Below are positions 51,501 to 62,149 of a stretch of 64,000 nucleotides of DNA, piece by piece. Origin of the DNA: Motacilla alba alba (taxonomy: Eukaryota; Chordata; Aves; Passeriformes; Motacillidae); the NCBI RefSeq assembly GCF_015832195.1, contig NC_052017.1:13840790-13904789 (forward strand), written 5' to 3'. The translations under genes were made by a program, and so were the position numbers. Position 1 is the stretch's first letter. Every line of letters begins with the position of its first letter. Under the pieces are notes generated by a model. The model ran no database searches and was not told the origin of the DNA. It saw only the letters and a list, made by a program, of their open reading frames with translations.

Positions 51501-54500
51501 GGAACTTTGGAAGGGGAGGGATGATGAATCCTTTGTATGTCCTCATGCTCAAAACCCTCCTAGAAACCCTGCCTGGAGGTATCAGCAGAGGGACTGCTCT
51601 CCATAGCTGAGCAACAAGTGGTAGTCTGTAGGGTCACCTTTCACTTTGATTAATTTATCTCCATACCACAAATATGTTCACCAAAACTAGCCCTTCATTT
51701 TGGTTAACTCCCACATTAATAGATTTCTATTTGCTGGAGAGCAGCAGTTTTTGCAAAGATGTAGTAATTGTGCAGCTACTAAAGCTGTGTCTATATTTGT
51801 TGAATGGATTAGGGATTGTGCTCTGGCCTGATGGCAACTAACTCAGTCTCCTTTCTGCAGGACAGCTTCACCCAGACTTCCTTTGGGAATGGTTCCTGAC
51901 CCATGTTGACTTCCCTAGACATGCCTGCATGCACTAACTTGCAGTGAGTAAAACCAGACTGAAATCATGATGACAATTATCAGTAGTGCTCAGGTTCACC
52001 CCACACCCTCATCAGTATATCAGTTTAACTACGGCCTGCATAATTCACTGAAATATGAAGATATTTCAAGTTGACATAAGTAGGGATTGGAATGACTGCA
52101 AGTTACAGAGAAACAATCTATCCTTGATTTATCCTTTAGACAAAGAAACTTTTCTTTGGACTGGAAAATAGGTTAGCAACTGAACAAAATTAACCTAATC
52201 TGTTCTAATACGTATGAATTTGAGTTTGATGAAGACAATTTTTCATAGGGCATAGGCAAGCAGCAGAGTCTCAGGAACATTGACTTTGTTCAATGAGTGT
52301 TTCTCAGGTGTTTCTTCTGATTAGTTGCCAAGGAATTGTTTCTTTTCAGTGTTTGCAATACCTTGGTCTGCAATGAGAGCCAGCTATGGCTGGCAGCATT
52401 CTCATCCTGAGGCAGTGGGTCAATAGGTTAATGTCTTGGCTAAAGAACCTGAGTGTGTCTTGGCAGAGCAGCAGCATGGGCCAGAACACAGCCACAGACC
52501 ATAATAGTGAGCTTCACTGCCCAACACTCCCCTTTCACCTAGGGAGATATTACATTCAAATATCCCCAGCCTCTCTAAATACCTGTTGCTGCCTTTCTGC
52601 TAGGTCTTACCATCAGTATGCAGTCTTGTCGCTGTGTCTAGGGATACTAAATTTTTAAGCTACTTTTTTTCTTTTTTAAAGCAGTCAATGTAGAAAGTCT
52701 TCTCATTTCATCTGCAAAAGTGTGTGTCTTTGGAAAAATGAGCTCTGGCATGTCTCTGATCTTCTTTAGCTATGGAAAAAGATTACATTTAAAAGCAGAA
52801 ATTGTTTATTACCACTGTGTCATCACGAACCTAATATTTTTTTCTTCAGGTACCACATTTACATAATTAAGAACCATTTTTACACTTTGGTTCTAAATTT
52901 TAATTCACCCCAAAGTCTTCAAAATAATGTGTCTATACTTTACTTCAATAGAGACTTGGAGAGATCCTGAATATACAAATGAATGCAAAACGTGTTATTT
53001 ATTCACTGATTGCAACAGAATCATATGTGTGTGCCACAAAATTATCTTGTAGGACAAAAATCAAGGCAGCAAATAAAAAGAAGCCCTTTAAATAAATCCA
53101 GTAAGTTCTGGTTGTACTCAAAAATGTTATTTCAGTTAGATTCAGGGAGAGATACCGCACATGTCGAAAAATCAATTTCATTAATTTTCTCATGCTTCAT
53201 CCAGGTACTGTATCAAAAGGTCTGAAAGCCCTTTTCTAATTATGGGTAATTGGGTGAAAGAACATTTGAATTTATATTAACATGTGAACTTTCTGCATGA
53301 AGGATGCAGAGCTCTCCAGCAACGTGCTCAGTGTTGTACTAAGGAGCTGAAAAAACATCAGCTCCTATTCAGTGTTATATGGCAGCTCAGGTTATTCACT
53401 CCTGTATAAGATTGCTCAGTACCTTGCAGGATTAATTTGAAGTGTGGTTCTTGGCCATTGGTCACAGCATGTTATTTTCTGCCTAGCTGAAATCATCTTC
53501 ATTCCAGTCAATAAAACCCAAGCACCTTTTGGATTCACTACATGCAATTGCCAAGCTGTTAAAGTGGGCTTTGACCTTTTTCTAGTCTATATGTGGTACC
53601 TGGTTTTTGTCTGTTTATTACTCATTAAGATCTCTGTGATGGAAGAATTTGCCCCAAAGGAGGAGAAAATAATTGAAGGTTTTGTGATATGCTATGGCAT
53701 GATGAACAAGCCATGAAGGAAACTTCAAAAACAACATAACATATAAATGTCAGAGAGTTTGCATCCAAACACAAATCTCACTAGAATAAATCAAGGACTG
53801 TTACTAATCAGAGTCTGAAATAATCTTAAAGAACAGAGGTGTGTGTAAGACTTTAACTGCGGGGATGAGAAAAGAGACTATGTCATGATTATAAATTCTG
53901 CAATGATGACAAAGAATCTTCAACATGGTAAAGCCAACAGAGCAGTTGAAAACAAAAAAAGCAATGTCTCTGGATGGATTTAAAATAACATTGAATTTAA
54001 TTTTTTTTTCACAGCAAACAAGATGTTCTCTGGCAAATGATATGAATCCTTTGTCAAGGCTGTCCAGATGGCCTTTGTGAATAAAATACTGCACACAGCA
54101 GTGACATACTTGTTGGACAGATAACTTACAGATTTGGAAACAGCCTGTTGGAGAGCTTCTTCATTAAACTAATAATGTTTCTGGTGATTTGGTTACAAGA
54201 AGCCAAAGGCCTGGTGACAGTTTCACAGAAAAGAAAGTTTTAGCTGCTATGACAACCTGAACAACTGTGTTTCTCCTCATGACAACCTGTCTGAATTATA
54301 TAAAGTCATGAACCCACAATGGAAAATAGATTGTAGAAAGGTCTGTAAGAAATGTTAAACTATACCTGGGAGATGACAAAAAAACTAATATAATGATTCT
54401 GTTACCCTTTTCATGAAATAAGATTGAGAGGATTGCAAGGATGTTGAAAACTGCTTTGGTTATTGTTTTGATGCTTCTTTTACAAACCTTTTTTCCCCAG

Positions 54501-56079
54501 CAAAGTAGGTGAAGCTCAAAACAAGGGTTCTTCAGTTGACTTTATTGGCAACAAAGTGGTCTCAACACAGTTAATAATAAAGTAGAAAAGACAGGATGGA
54601 GAAAGAAGATGAACAAAACAAATTTTTAAGAAAAGTGAGTCTTGAAATAAAAAGACAAATACAAAAAATATCCAAGAGATGAGAGGCCTTTTAAAATATA
54701 ATTTCCTATTCTTTGTTGAAACTGACTTTTAATTTCTTTTTCTAATTCTATACCAGGGAGTTTGCCAATGCAATTTTCTAACACTCCCACTGGGTTTCTC
54801 TGATATCTCTCTACTGCCCCCTGTAAATTCAGTTTTAAAAAATTTTCCACATGTATTCCATTCCAAAAATGTCTTTCTGTTTTGACTGTGTCTTCCTGAT
54901 AAAGTAACAAAACAAAATTCCACATTGTGGTGGGATTTTTTTTCAAAGAAATTTTATGAAACGTGATATTTAAGAGCAATATTCCTACAAACATAGCAAC
55001 AAGGAGAAAATACTGAAAGAAGCCAACGTTCTGGAAATGAACCCAGTAGATCAGACTGGTATGTTTCTTGCTTTACTCTTTCAAGCACTGATATGAAACA
55101 AAATTTACCCATGCAGAGCCTAAGAGCTCCTTCCTGATCTCAGTCGAAATTCTTGCGCTGCAAGAACAAGAGCAGCAGACATATAAACTAAGTATATTCC
55201 ATTTGTTTGAATAATGCTCCTACCATTGTATGTAATCACCTGAATATAGATCTGTGTGCTAGTGGTTGTTTCCATCTCCTCCAATGAAGCCAACTGACTG
55301 GAGGTAATCCACTGCCTAAGAGTTAATCCCTCTGAATACGATTCCCTGAATTTCTAGTTAATCCACTATAGCCTACAAATGGGTTCTCCATTGCATGTTT
55401 AACATCAAAGTCTGCCAATGTAAATGTTCCCTAGTTAATAAATAACCCAAACAAGCATTTAGCTGAAAAGCCATTTAACATCAGCTGTAATAAGTGACAA
55501 AGAAAATTATGATAGAGAACATCTCTTGAAGAAGATGAGAGAGGGCAGAGAAAGGGAATCTGATCTGTAATGGACACAGTTCTACCGCTTGTTTACTGTG
55601 ATTGCTGCACTGTAGCTAAAGGGGGTGCATGACAACCATGCAGTGTTGCTGTGACAGCTTCCATTCCCCTAATAACATTGCACCCTTCCTAGTGTTATTC
55701 TATCAGATGTAGCACATATAAAGTAGTGCACATAATTCTCAATAATATGATATAATCACACGGACCTTTATGGATGAATAGATTATATGAGCAGGACGCT
55801 AATTTTCCAGACAAAAATAGAGCAAGACAAGAAATAAAATACAAAGGTACATCTAATACTGTTTTTTACCTGCTTCTTAATGATTATAGACCTTCAGATT
55901 TTCAGTCTGGCAAAACCTTACTTTGAAAGAACTGCTATTTTTGTTTTTTTGAAGCAGTTATCTTAGTGTAAACACAGACACTGATATACCCATTATGCAA
56001 GCAAATGGAAACAACTGAAGCTGATAAAAACAAGTTTATAATCTAAGGGTCCATTATCATCATACAGGGACTGCTTTTT
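48501..56079. other. Noncoding flank
   Basis: No gene is recognised. A broad GC-richer zone (50,300-51,950) has short ORFs on both strands (largest 109 codons at 51,017-51,346) without known motifs. A 122-codon minus ORF (54,626-54,994) is AT-rich and within chance expectation. The stretch at 55,330-55,720 is repeat-free with TTAAT/ATTA words and may be conserved. Confidence 0.5.
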
Positions 56080-56125
56080 TCCTTTGAAGTCAGTGGGATT
56101 TTGTCATTGCCACCAATGGAAATAT
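56080..56125. repeat. Possible ancient dispersed repeat fragment
   Basis: Ctttgaagtcagtgggattt followed by tgtcattg is the reverse-orientation form of the phrase seen near 18,222, again typical of old amniote repeats. Very short. Confidence 0.35.
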
Positions 56126-56318
56126 AGTCAGATATTTAGTCCATATGGTGAATTTGCTATGTATTACTTCCTTAATCACAGAAACAGCTACTTCAGAATC
56201 TTTGAGTTGATCAGGCATTATTATTAAAAACCCTACTGTAAATCATATGTTGCATATGCTGTCTACTTCCTATTTCAGATAAAAGCAGATTAGCCTGAAA
56301 ATATATAAATATTAGTGA

Positions 56319-56349
56319 AGAAAGAAAAAAAAAGAAAAAAAAAGAAGAG
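56319..56349 (+). repeat. A-rich simple repeat (GAAA/GA9)
   Basis: Two runs of nine A separated by single G, with GAAG flanks. Confidence 0.9.
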
Positions 56350-57649
56350 TGGGACAATTTGGAGGAACATGGTGACCATGTCTAGATTTTGGCAGCTATA
56401 GCAACACAAGCAATAGAGGAATTAGGCTGTGGAGAGACCTGATGAGTTTGTTGTCAAATTGAAAATGGGAGTATAATGATATGTGAGATAATTTGCCTTT
56501 GACACAAATGAAAACATTGGACTTCTGATGATCAGATAATCAGCTAATAAAGCCTGGGGCTGCGCTAATTTTTTAGAGTGGAATGTGTTTAGACAGGATG
56601 ATGGACATTGATAAGGCATTTGTATCATGGCACAGTTGTGATTCCAAAGAGTTTGGTAAGATATTTGTAAATTGAATCTGAGCCTAACAATGTAGTCAGT
56701 GCAGAGATGATGCAAAAGCAAATGAATCTGATCTCTAACCAGTGGAGTCTAGGATATGAGTGTATATTGCAACACATGGCCATATGTAAATTTAAATGAT
56801 GTATAAATCAGATGGCACAGTTGATGAAAATAAATGTATTTGTTCTTTGGAGAAGGCTAAGATGTGCAGTGAAAGAAGAAGGATCATTTAGATGTATGTG
56901 GCTGTGTGTGGAAAAGAGGTGTAACGTGAGAGGACAGGGTGAAAAAGCATTGGGTGTGAGAGACTGAGTAGGAGGATAAAAGATGTAGGAGATAAAAGGG
57001 TTGAGAGAGGAGAGATATAGACAAGGTAAAATGTATGTCTGATCTTAAAGATAAGGGTAAATAGCTTTGGTTCAGTACAGTAAGCAACAGGAAGCCAAGC
57101 AGTGATTCATATGGCCAAAACAACAGAAGAGGAGATGACACAGAAGCCTAGTTTTGGAAAGATTATTGGGCAAGATAAGTGGGAAAAAAAAAAAAAGAAA
57201 ACATTAGAGAAAAGGATATAAATGAGCACCAGACTATATATGAAGATATTAGTAGACACAGTCATAAAGCAAATATATTTATATTCTGCACTAAATACTC
57301 ATAGGAAGTCTCCATTTTCAGGCTTTTAATATTATGGATGAGTTTAATTTGTTGTGTTTCTTTTTCAAAATAATACCAAATAAAGGTGTCTTCAGCCATT
57401 GATTAATCATTTGCCAAACTTAGTTTTTAATTAAAAGTGCTGTGTGAGTACATAAAGGAATAAACATCAAAGTTGCTCCGTCCTGCTATTGTTAAAATGG
57501 GAAAAATGTTTTTTTTCCTTTGGAATTTTAAGTTTTATATTACATTATTTAGCCCAAGGCAAATATTTTTTATGGCTGAATTATAAACTTCTAGAGAAAC
57601 AGGTTTATAACAGAAGTGCAGACAATCTTCAAAAAAGCATTATAAACAC

Positions 57650-57770
57650 CAAGTCAAATTATGAAGCAAAGATGGGCCTGAGCCCAAACCCCAAAGCTAG
57701 CCACTCCATTAACTATTACATACATTGGATTCAGATTCAGTCTTTGTAACACTAACTCATCTTTGCCATA
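57650..57770. repeat. Possible ancient dispersed repeat fragment
   Basis: Agatgggcctgagcccaaac followed by cccaaag, and the nearby gattcagattcag, resemble the second part of the amniote repeat noted near 18,540. Weak evidence. Confidence 0.25.
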
Positions 57771-58580
57771 AAATCCCATTACTGATGTGAAAATGGAGAG
57801 CTGAACAAATGTGTAAGCAGTTGCAGGATCAGGACCTAAAATTCCGTGACTAAAATGTGAGAAGTGGATTATAAAAAGAGACTTCTGAATGTTTCATTTG
57901 ATGCCAGCTTGTATTCAAGATTATTAAAGATTAAACATTTTCAGGTAAATATATGTAAACCAAGGATAAAATGTCTTTGCTCATCATTCCAGGGCAATTC
58001 ATATATAGGAGAAAACTGTGCTTATATATAGAGAAAAAGATGGGTGGAAAAATTAGACTGGTGTCATTCATGTTATGATAGGGAAGGACATTAATGTGTC
58101 AGACTCTGGTATATTTGCTAGGCCTTGAGACATTGACAGGAAAAAAAAAATACAAATAAAGTCCCATTGTGGAATCCAAAATGCCCACACAGTGCTGAGG
58201 AAGGGCAGAAATCCTCTTCTGTGGGCCATGGCAGCCCCAACAGAGGCCATTCCTGTTCAGCTGTCTTTGCAGCCTGTTGTACATCTCTCTTTCTGCAAGA
58301 AGAGGAAGCACTGATATTTGAGACAAGCATGTTGAAATAAACCTTGGCATATGGATCAGTGATTACTGGCTAGGCTCAGGTGATAAAAGCAACTTTCATC
58401 ATTATCTTACAATTTATCACATTGTACCATCTTCCCTAATGTACATGTTCTGTCTGCATTTAAGTGTTTCCTTCCAGAGAAAGGAATTTCTTTAAAATAC
58501 ACTAGCTACTAAAAACTACGTCTCCATCTGCAAAAAGAAACTTATTAATCAGATATGGAAAGAAATCTGATGGAACACAA

Positions 58581-58608
58581 TGGCTGGTTGGTTGGGTGGT
58601 TGGTTTGG
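58581..58608 (+). repeat. Short (GGTT)n repeat
   Basis: Ggctggttggttgggtggtt followed by ggtttgg: five to six GGTT-like units. Confidence 0.85.
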
Positions 58609-60129
58609 AGCATCTTTACAGTGTACAGCTGGCAATGATTATTTCCTTTCTGCAGATTCCTAGAAATCACCTGACAGACAATGCTAATCCCAAAGCAAGA
58701 GGGCCATCACTGTCATTCAGTTAGTGTATTTTTTGATGTACATGCTTTCTGGGTATCTGTCACTTAGAGAATTAATCTTGGTTTCTGGAACAGGTTTTAA
58801 AACAAACATGTATGCATATATTTCTGCACACTCTTAGTAAGCAACCATCAGCAGGTAATTTCTGTTTTCAAAAATAGATTTACTTTATTTTAAAAGCTAT
58901 AAACTGCTCAAACAGTCAAACTATGATCAGGTCAGAACCCATTTATCTCAAGGACTGTCCAGTAGAATGAGTTTTAATTATCAGAAAGCACTGTTATCTC
59001 TCCCCTTCCCCCGTGTTCTGGGAATGTCTCTAAAAGAAAAAAAAATAAAGGGGGCTTAATGTGCTACCCATAAAATATACATCCCAATCAATCAGGAAAA
59101 TGCATAAGTATTGCAAATGATGATCCAGAGACTGCCTAAAGAAGGGTAAATGAGACTGAACCCAATAACTCAATCTGACTAGTTCCAGCCTGCCTGTTTC
59201 TAGCCTGCCTGCAGACACAGGAATGGGCAGAAGCAGGGTCATGGGCACGGGCAGAAGCAGAAGCCAACAAAGGAAAGAATTAAGTGTACAGAGAGTATAA
59301 CAGGATCAAACTGCATTTTAGTGCACAATATTAGGGAATTGTAATCACGGAACAGAAGGGGAATGTCTGGAAAAAACTCAGAAAGTAGTGGTGAGAGAGT
59401 GTGCAGTATGGAACCAGCAGACAGATTTCCTGCAGACTTAATCTCCAGACTTCAGTTGACCTTAAATTCAGGGCTTCAAAAGGGCAGCAAGGGAGAGTGA
59501 GAGCAGAAATCTCAGACTCAGGGCTAGAGACAAAGGGATAGAGGAGGCTGGATTTGTGTATGGTTTCTGTACACAGATGTAACACGTTTGTAGTTAATCT
59601 GTGTGGCTGCAGACTGACAACTATGTTAGAAAACTGTTTAAAACAGGGCTGTATCTTCAGAGTGGACAGGAGTTTACTGCCATGGCTACACTTGGAGGAT
59701 GACCCTCTCCTCAGTAAAACCCAGCTCTTTTCCCACTGCATCCTTCAGAAAAACTCCTTATGGAGTAGGTCTTTTATCAGGCCTTTTTCCCGATGAAGCA
59801 TTAACAGAGTTTGCCTTGACTGTGCACCAGTAACAAATTGTTTTCAAACTGCCCTGGGACATGACAGTGGCTGACATCCACCACTGGCTGCAGGTAATCT
59901 TCCTAGCACAGACCCATCTTTGGGAACCATTTAACACTGTGTTTCAGCTTTCAGCCTTGGAGCTCTTCCTGTAACCCCTAACCCCAGCAACTGGATTGCC
60001 CTCACACAGAGGGCGTGCAAAGTATTCCCCATTAAAGAAGCAGTTGGGTTCAGCAAGGTGATCACTCCCCAGGTGCAGGGACAGCCTGTAAGGCAGGGCA
60101 ATAGGGCAAGGAAGAGACAGGGCCCGTAA

Positions 60130-60700
60130 GTGGTGAGCACCAGACTGTGCAGCCAAAGCAGCAGCATTCAGAGCCTGATATGTCCCTGCTTTATTCCACT
60201 CCTCTCGTGCCAGTGGCGGTGGTGGGGAGAATGCTCAGGAAGAGACACACACTCCCCAGTGGGGATTTCATGCTGCGCAGACTCCTTCGGGAGCAGAGCC
60301 GGCCCTGGGGGACCTCAACAGCTCCTCAGCCCCTCAAGAGGCTTCATGAGAGACAGACAGACTGAGGGGGGCAAAGCTGCAACAGGAGCTGAGAAAGACG
60401 GGAATGACAGCAAGAGTGGGTGAGAAGGGAGGTGGGAAAAGGGTCGGAAGGGAGGGGATACAGGGAGGCCTCCCCCCGAGATGCAGATATGCAGTGGCCA
60501 GATGAGCCTGACACCTGGGGTTGCTTACTCTGACGGGGATCCTGGCAGCTCACCCCACATCAGCGCAGCCTGCTTCCCCTAGGACAAGGGACGGTGACGT
60601 CCCAATGGGGAAAGGGCAGGGACTTCGAGGGACATGCACTCTCGCAGGAAACATAAAAAGAGTGTTGGAAGGGGGAGAAGGTGCCGGAGGAGGGAAAGGT
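60130..60700. other. Moderately GC-rich shoulder before the CpG island
   Basis: Composition shifts here from AT-rich to about balanced, with scattered CpG and G-rich stretches. ORFs on both strands are low-complexity and mutually overlapping, so I do not call genes. It may hold distal promoter sequence of NRP1. Confidence 0.5.
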
Positions 60701-60828
60701 GGCAGAGAGGATGGCCCGGGAAGGGACGGGGCAGGGTTCCCACGGGGTACCCGAGGCGAGCGAGCCGGGAGGTGGGCAGGGATGCGTGTGTGTTTGCGTG
60801 TCTGCGTGTGGGGCCGGGGCGACGGGGG

Positions 60829-60886
60829 CGGCCGGGCAGGGCACGGCAGGACACGGCAGGGCAGGGCCGGGCAGGGCTGGCGAGGC
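60829..60886 (+). repeat. Imperfect GGCAGGGCAC-type tandem repeat
   Basis: Successive near-copies of a 10-bp unit (ggcagggcac, ggcaggacac, ggcagggcag, ggccgggcag) sit at the left part of the CpG island. The array is short and GC-rich, and probably arose by slippage. Confidence 0.6.
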
Positions 60887-61090
60887 CGCGCAGGAGCCCG
60901 CGGGGCGGCGGGCGCAGGTGGTGCCGCCGCCCGCATCGGCTCTACCTGCCGTAGCGGGGGCCGCCGCCTCTCGCCCCCACTCTGCTCCTCGCGTTCCCCC
61001 TCGCCAGTCCCCGCCTCGGCTGAGTGCCAGAGCTGGGGCTTGCCGTGTTTGTTTGTTCGTTCTTCCGCGCTGCCGATGTCTTGGGGGGCT

Positions 61091-61156
61091 GAGGAGGAGA
61101 AGGAGGAGGAGGAGGAGAAGAAGGAGGAGGGCGGGGAGGGGGAGGGGACTGGGGCT
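61091..61156 (+). repeat. GGA-rich purine tract in the NRP1 promoter
   Basis: A nearly pure purine run built from GAG/GGA triplets (about 61,091-61,130) leads into GGGCGGGGAGGGGGAGGGG. It combines a GC box with several runs of three or more G, so it could form a G-quadruplex or triplex. It sits 0.7 kb upstream of the start codon. It explains the Glu-rich artefact ORFs in this area. Confidence 0.75.
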
Positions 61157-61307
61157 TGGGAGACGGCGGTTCCTCGGCCTCTCTTATTGCCGCTGAGTTG
61201 CGCTCCTCTTCCTCAGCCTGCGAGCAGGAGCCGCCCGGGCGCTTCCCACTTGCCCGGCCGGCCGGCAGTCCCTGCCGCGGCAGCGCGCTCGCCTCCCGCC
61301 GGGGCAG

Positions 61308-61488
61308 GTGAGTGCGGGGCACCGCCGGGCACCGCCGCCCCGGGGCTCCAGGGCTCCGGGGCTCCGGCCCCGCGGGAGCTGCGGCCGCTGGAGAGCGGGG
61401 CAGGCAGGGGGGACGCAGTTTGCCAAACTCCGGCTCCCGGCTGGTTCCCGCTGACGGCCGCTTTCCCTTCCTTGTCTCCCCTCCGCAG
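61308..61488 (+). other. Candidate short intron in the NRP1 5' UTR
   Basis: A perfect donor (GGGGCAG|GTGAGTGCGG) at 61,308 is followed 181 bp later by a strong acceptor: a polypyrimidine tract CTTTCCCTTCCTTGTCTCCC, then CTCCGCAG ending at 61,488. Both signals are on the NRP1 strand, upstream of its start codon and inside the CpG island. Removing it would join a noncoding leader exon to the exon with the ATG. I know of no cDNA proving it; GC-rich islands can contain such signals by chance. Confidence 0.45.
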
Positions 61489-61627
61489 AGCACCCTCGCC
61501 CAGCAGAGCGCTCCCGAGGTGTCGGCAGCCGCCAGTATTTTTTGTCTGTCTTGTTTGTGTGTTTGTTGGGTTTTGTTTTTGTTATTTTTTCCCCTCGTTT
61601 TTATTTGGCTTTCTAGTCTCGCTGGGA

Positions 61628-61693
61628 ATGGCAGGGGCAGCGGCGCCTGGAGAAGGAACAAGTGTGGGGAAAGGGAGAGGGAGCCGGAGCTAA
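61628..61693 (+). other. uORF1 in the NRP1 5' UTR (21 codons)
   Basis: The first AUG after the proposed acceptor, in good context (G at -3, G at +4). It encodes 21 residues beginning MAGAAAPGEG and stops at TAA 61,691-61,693. It is out of frame with NRP1. If the transcript includes this region, ribosomes would meet this AUG before the NRP1 AUG, which usually lowers main-ORF output. The peptide is low-complexity and not recognised. Confidence 0.5.
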
Positions 61694-61804
61694 ATGACAG
61701 GATGCGAGCGGCTTGAGGCACAGAGAGAAGCCAGCCTCCTTCTGTCCCCGAGACTGCCCCTGCGGACCGTGCTTTCTGCTCCTCACTCCGGCTGGAGGAT
61801 TTAA
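61694..61804 (+). other. uORF2 in the NRP1 5' UTR (36 codons), abutting uORF1
   Basis: The ATG directly follows the uORF1 stop codon (TAAATG), so both share a frame. It encodes 36 residues (MTGCERLEAQ at the start) and stops at TAA 61,802-61,804, 67 bases before the NRP1 ATG. Its start context is weak (T at -3). A third minimal uORF, Met-Arg-Ala-Ala at 61,702-61,716, overlaps it in another frame. Confidence 0.45.
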
Positions 61805-61871
61805 GGAAGAGTTGTGCGTGGAAGGCATTTTTATTTTTTTTTTCCTCCTTTCCCTGCTGTCGGAAGGGAAA

Positions 61872-61938
61872 ATGGATTGGGGACTTCTCCTACACTGTGC
61901 AGCCCTCACCTTCACCCTCGCCAGGGCTCTGCGGAGCG
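61872..61938 (+). CDS. NRP1: Neuropilin-1, first coding exon (signal peptide), partial gene
   Basis: Neuropilin-1 is a single-pass membrane co-receptor for class 3 semaphorins and VEGF, used in axon guidance and vessel growth. Only its secretory signal peptide is encoded here. The exon gives 22 codons plus one base: MDWGLLLHCAA at the start and TFTLARALRS at the end, with a hydrophobic core (LLLHCAALTFTL) and likely cleavage after ARA, leaving LRS. In known neuropilin-1 proteins the next residues are Asp-Lys-Cys, the start of the first CUB domain; the phase-1 break (AGC G|gtgagt) supplies the G of that Asp codon. The ATG at 61,872 has A at -3 and G at +4, a strong context. The frame is open upstream to 61,698, but without an ATG, so this start is preferred. 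The splice donor GTGAGT begins at 61,939. Identification rests on remembered similarity to chicken NRP1; the other exons are outside the window. Confidence 0.88.
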
Positions 61939-62126
61939 GTGAGTGTCACGGGGGACGTCGGGTCTCAGCTCGGGCAGCTGCGGGCTCCGGGGCTGCCGGC
62001 GCGGGGGGCGGGCGGTCGTGCCCGGCGGGCCGTGGGACCGGCACCACCATCAACCCGGCTGGGGTAACTTTCTGCCGGAGGAGGGATGCGGCGCGGTCCT
62101 CGTCTGAGGGTCGCCCCTCTCCCCCT

Positions 62127-62149
62127 CCCCCCCCCCCCCCCCCCCCCCC
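62127..62149 (+). repeat. C23 homopolymer in intron 1
   Basis: Twenty-three consecutive C, preceded by C5-T. It lies 188 bp after the exon 1 donor. It has i-motif (this strand) and G-quadruplex (other strand) potential. Its length in the assembly may be inaccurate. Confidence 0.95.

Larger units (their letters stand above)
56126..60129. other. Noncoding flank proximal to NRP1
   Basis: No gene is supported. It holds poly-A (57,184-57,196), the GGTT repeat, and a small internal duplication at 59,185-59,255 (agcctgcctg twice; gggcagaagcag twice). The 136-codon minus ORF at 59,331-59,741 has no recognised domain. Confidence 0.5.
61489..61938 (+). other. NRP1: NRP1 exon containing 5' UTR end and start codon
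   Basis: Proposed exon from a consensus acceptor (pyrimidine-rich tract, then CCGCAG ending at 61,488) to the donor at 61,939. The first 383 bases are 5' UTR and the last 67 are coding. If the upstream intron is not real, the exon simply extends further left to an undetermined transcription start. The right boundary is secure (GCGGAGCG|GTGAGT); the left boundary is inference. Confidence 0.5.
60700..62115 (+). promoter_or_regulatory. NRP1: CpG island promoter of NRP1
   Basis: CpG dinucleotides jump from rare in the flanking 60 kb to dense here, with GC-rich sequence from about 60,700 to 62,115. GC boxes (Sp1-type) on the + strand include GGGGGCGG near 60,824, GGGGCGG at 60,902 and GGGCGGGG at 61,129. 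No convincing TATA box lies near the likely start; the ATAAAAAG at about 60,652 is too far upstream to serve the exon. A CRE-like TGACGTCC is at 60,595. The layout suits a TATA-less, dispersed-start promoter in the 61.0-61.3 kb zone. The exact transcription start cannot be read from sequence. Confidence 0.8.

Noticed and set aside
54626..54994. 122-codon minus-strand ORF with a protein-like look
   Set aside because: No family recognised. In 64 kb of AT-rich DNA a few ORFs of this length are expected by chance.
60647..60660. ATAAAAAG as a TATA box
   Set aside because: It lies more than 1.2 kb before the start codon and outside the GC-rich core; no initiator-spaced exon could be tied to it.
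60521..61693. 390-codon open frame on the + strand
   Set aside because: It spans the CpG island, is made of Gly/Arg/Ala-rich low complexity and Glu repeats from the GGA tract, crosses the putative leader splice sites, and has equally long ORFs opposite it. GC-rich DNA lacks stops by composition.
60942..61721. 259-codon open frame on the minus strand
   Set aside because: Pro/Ser-rich shadow of the same island with no recognised domain.
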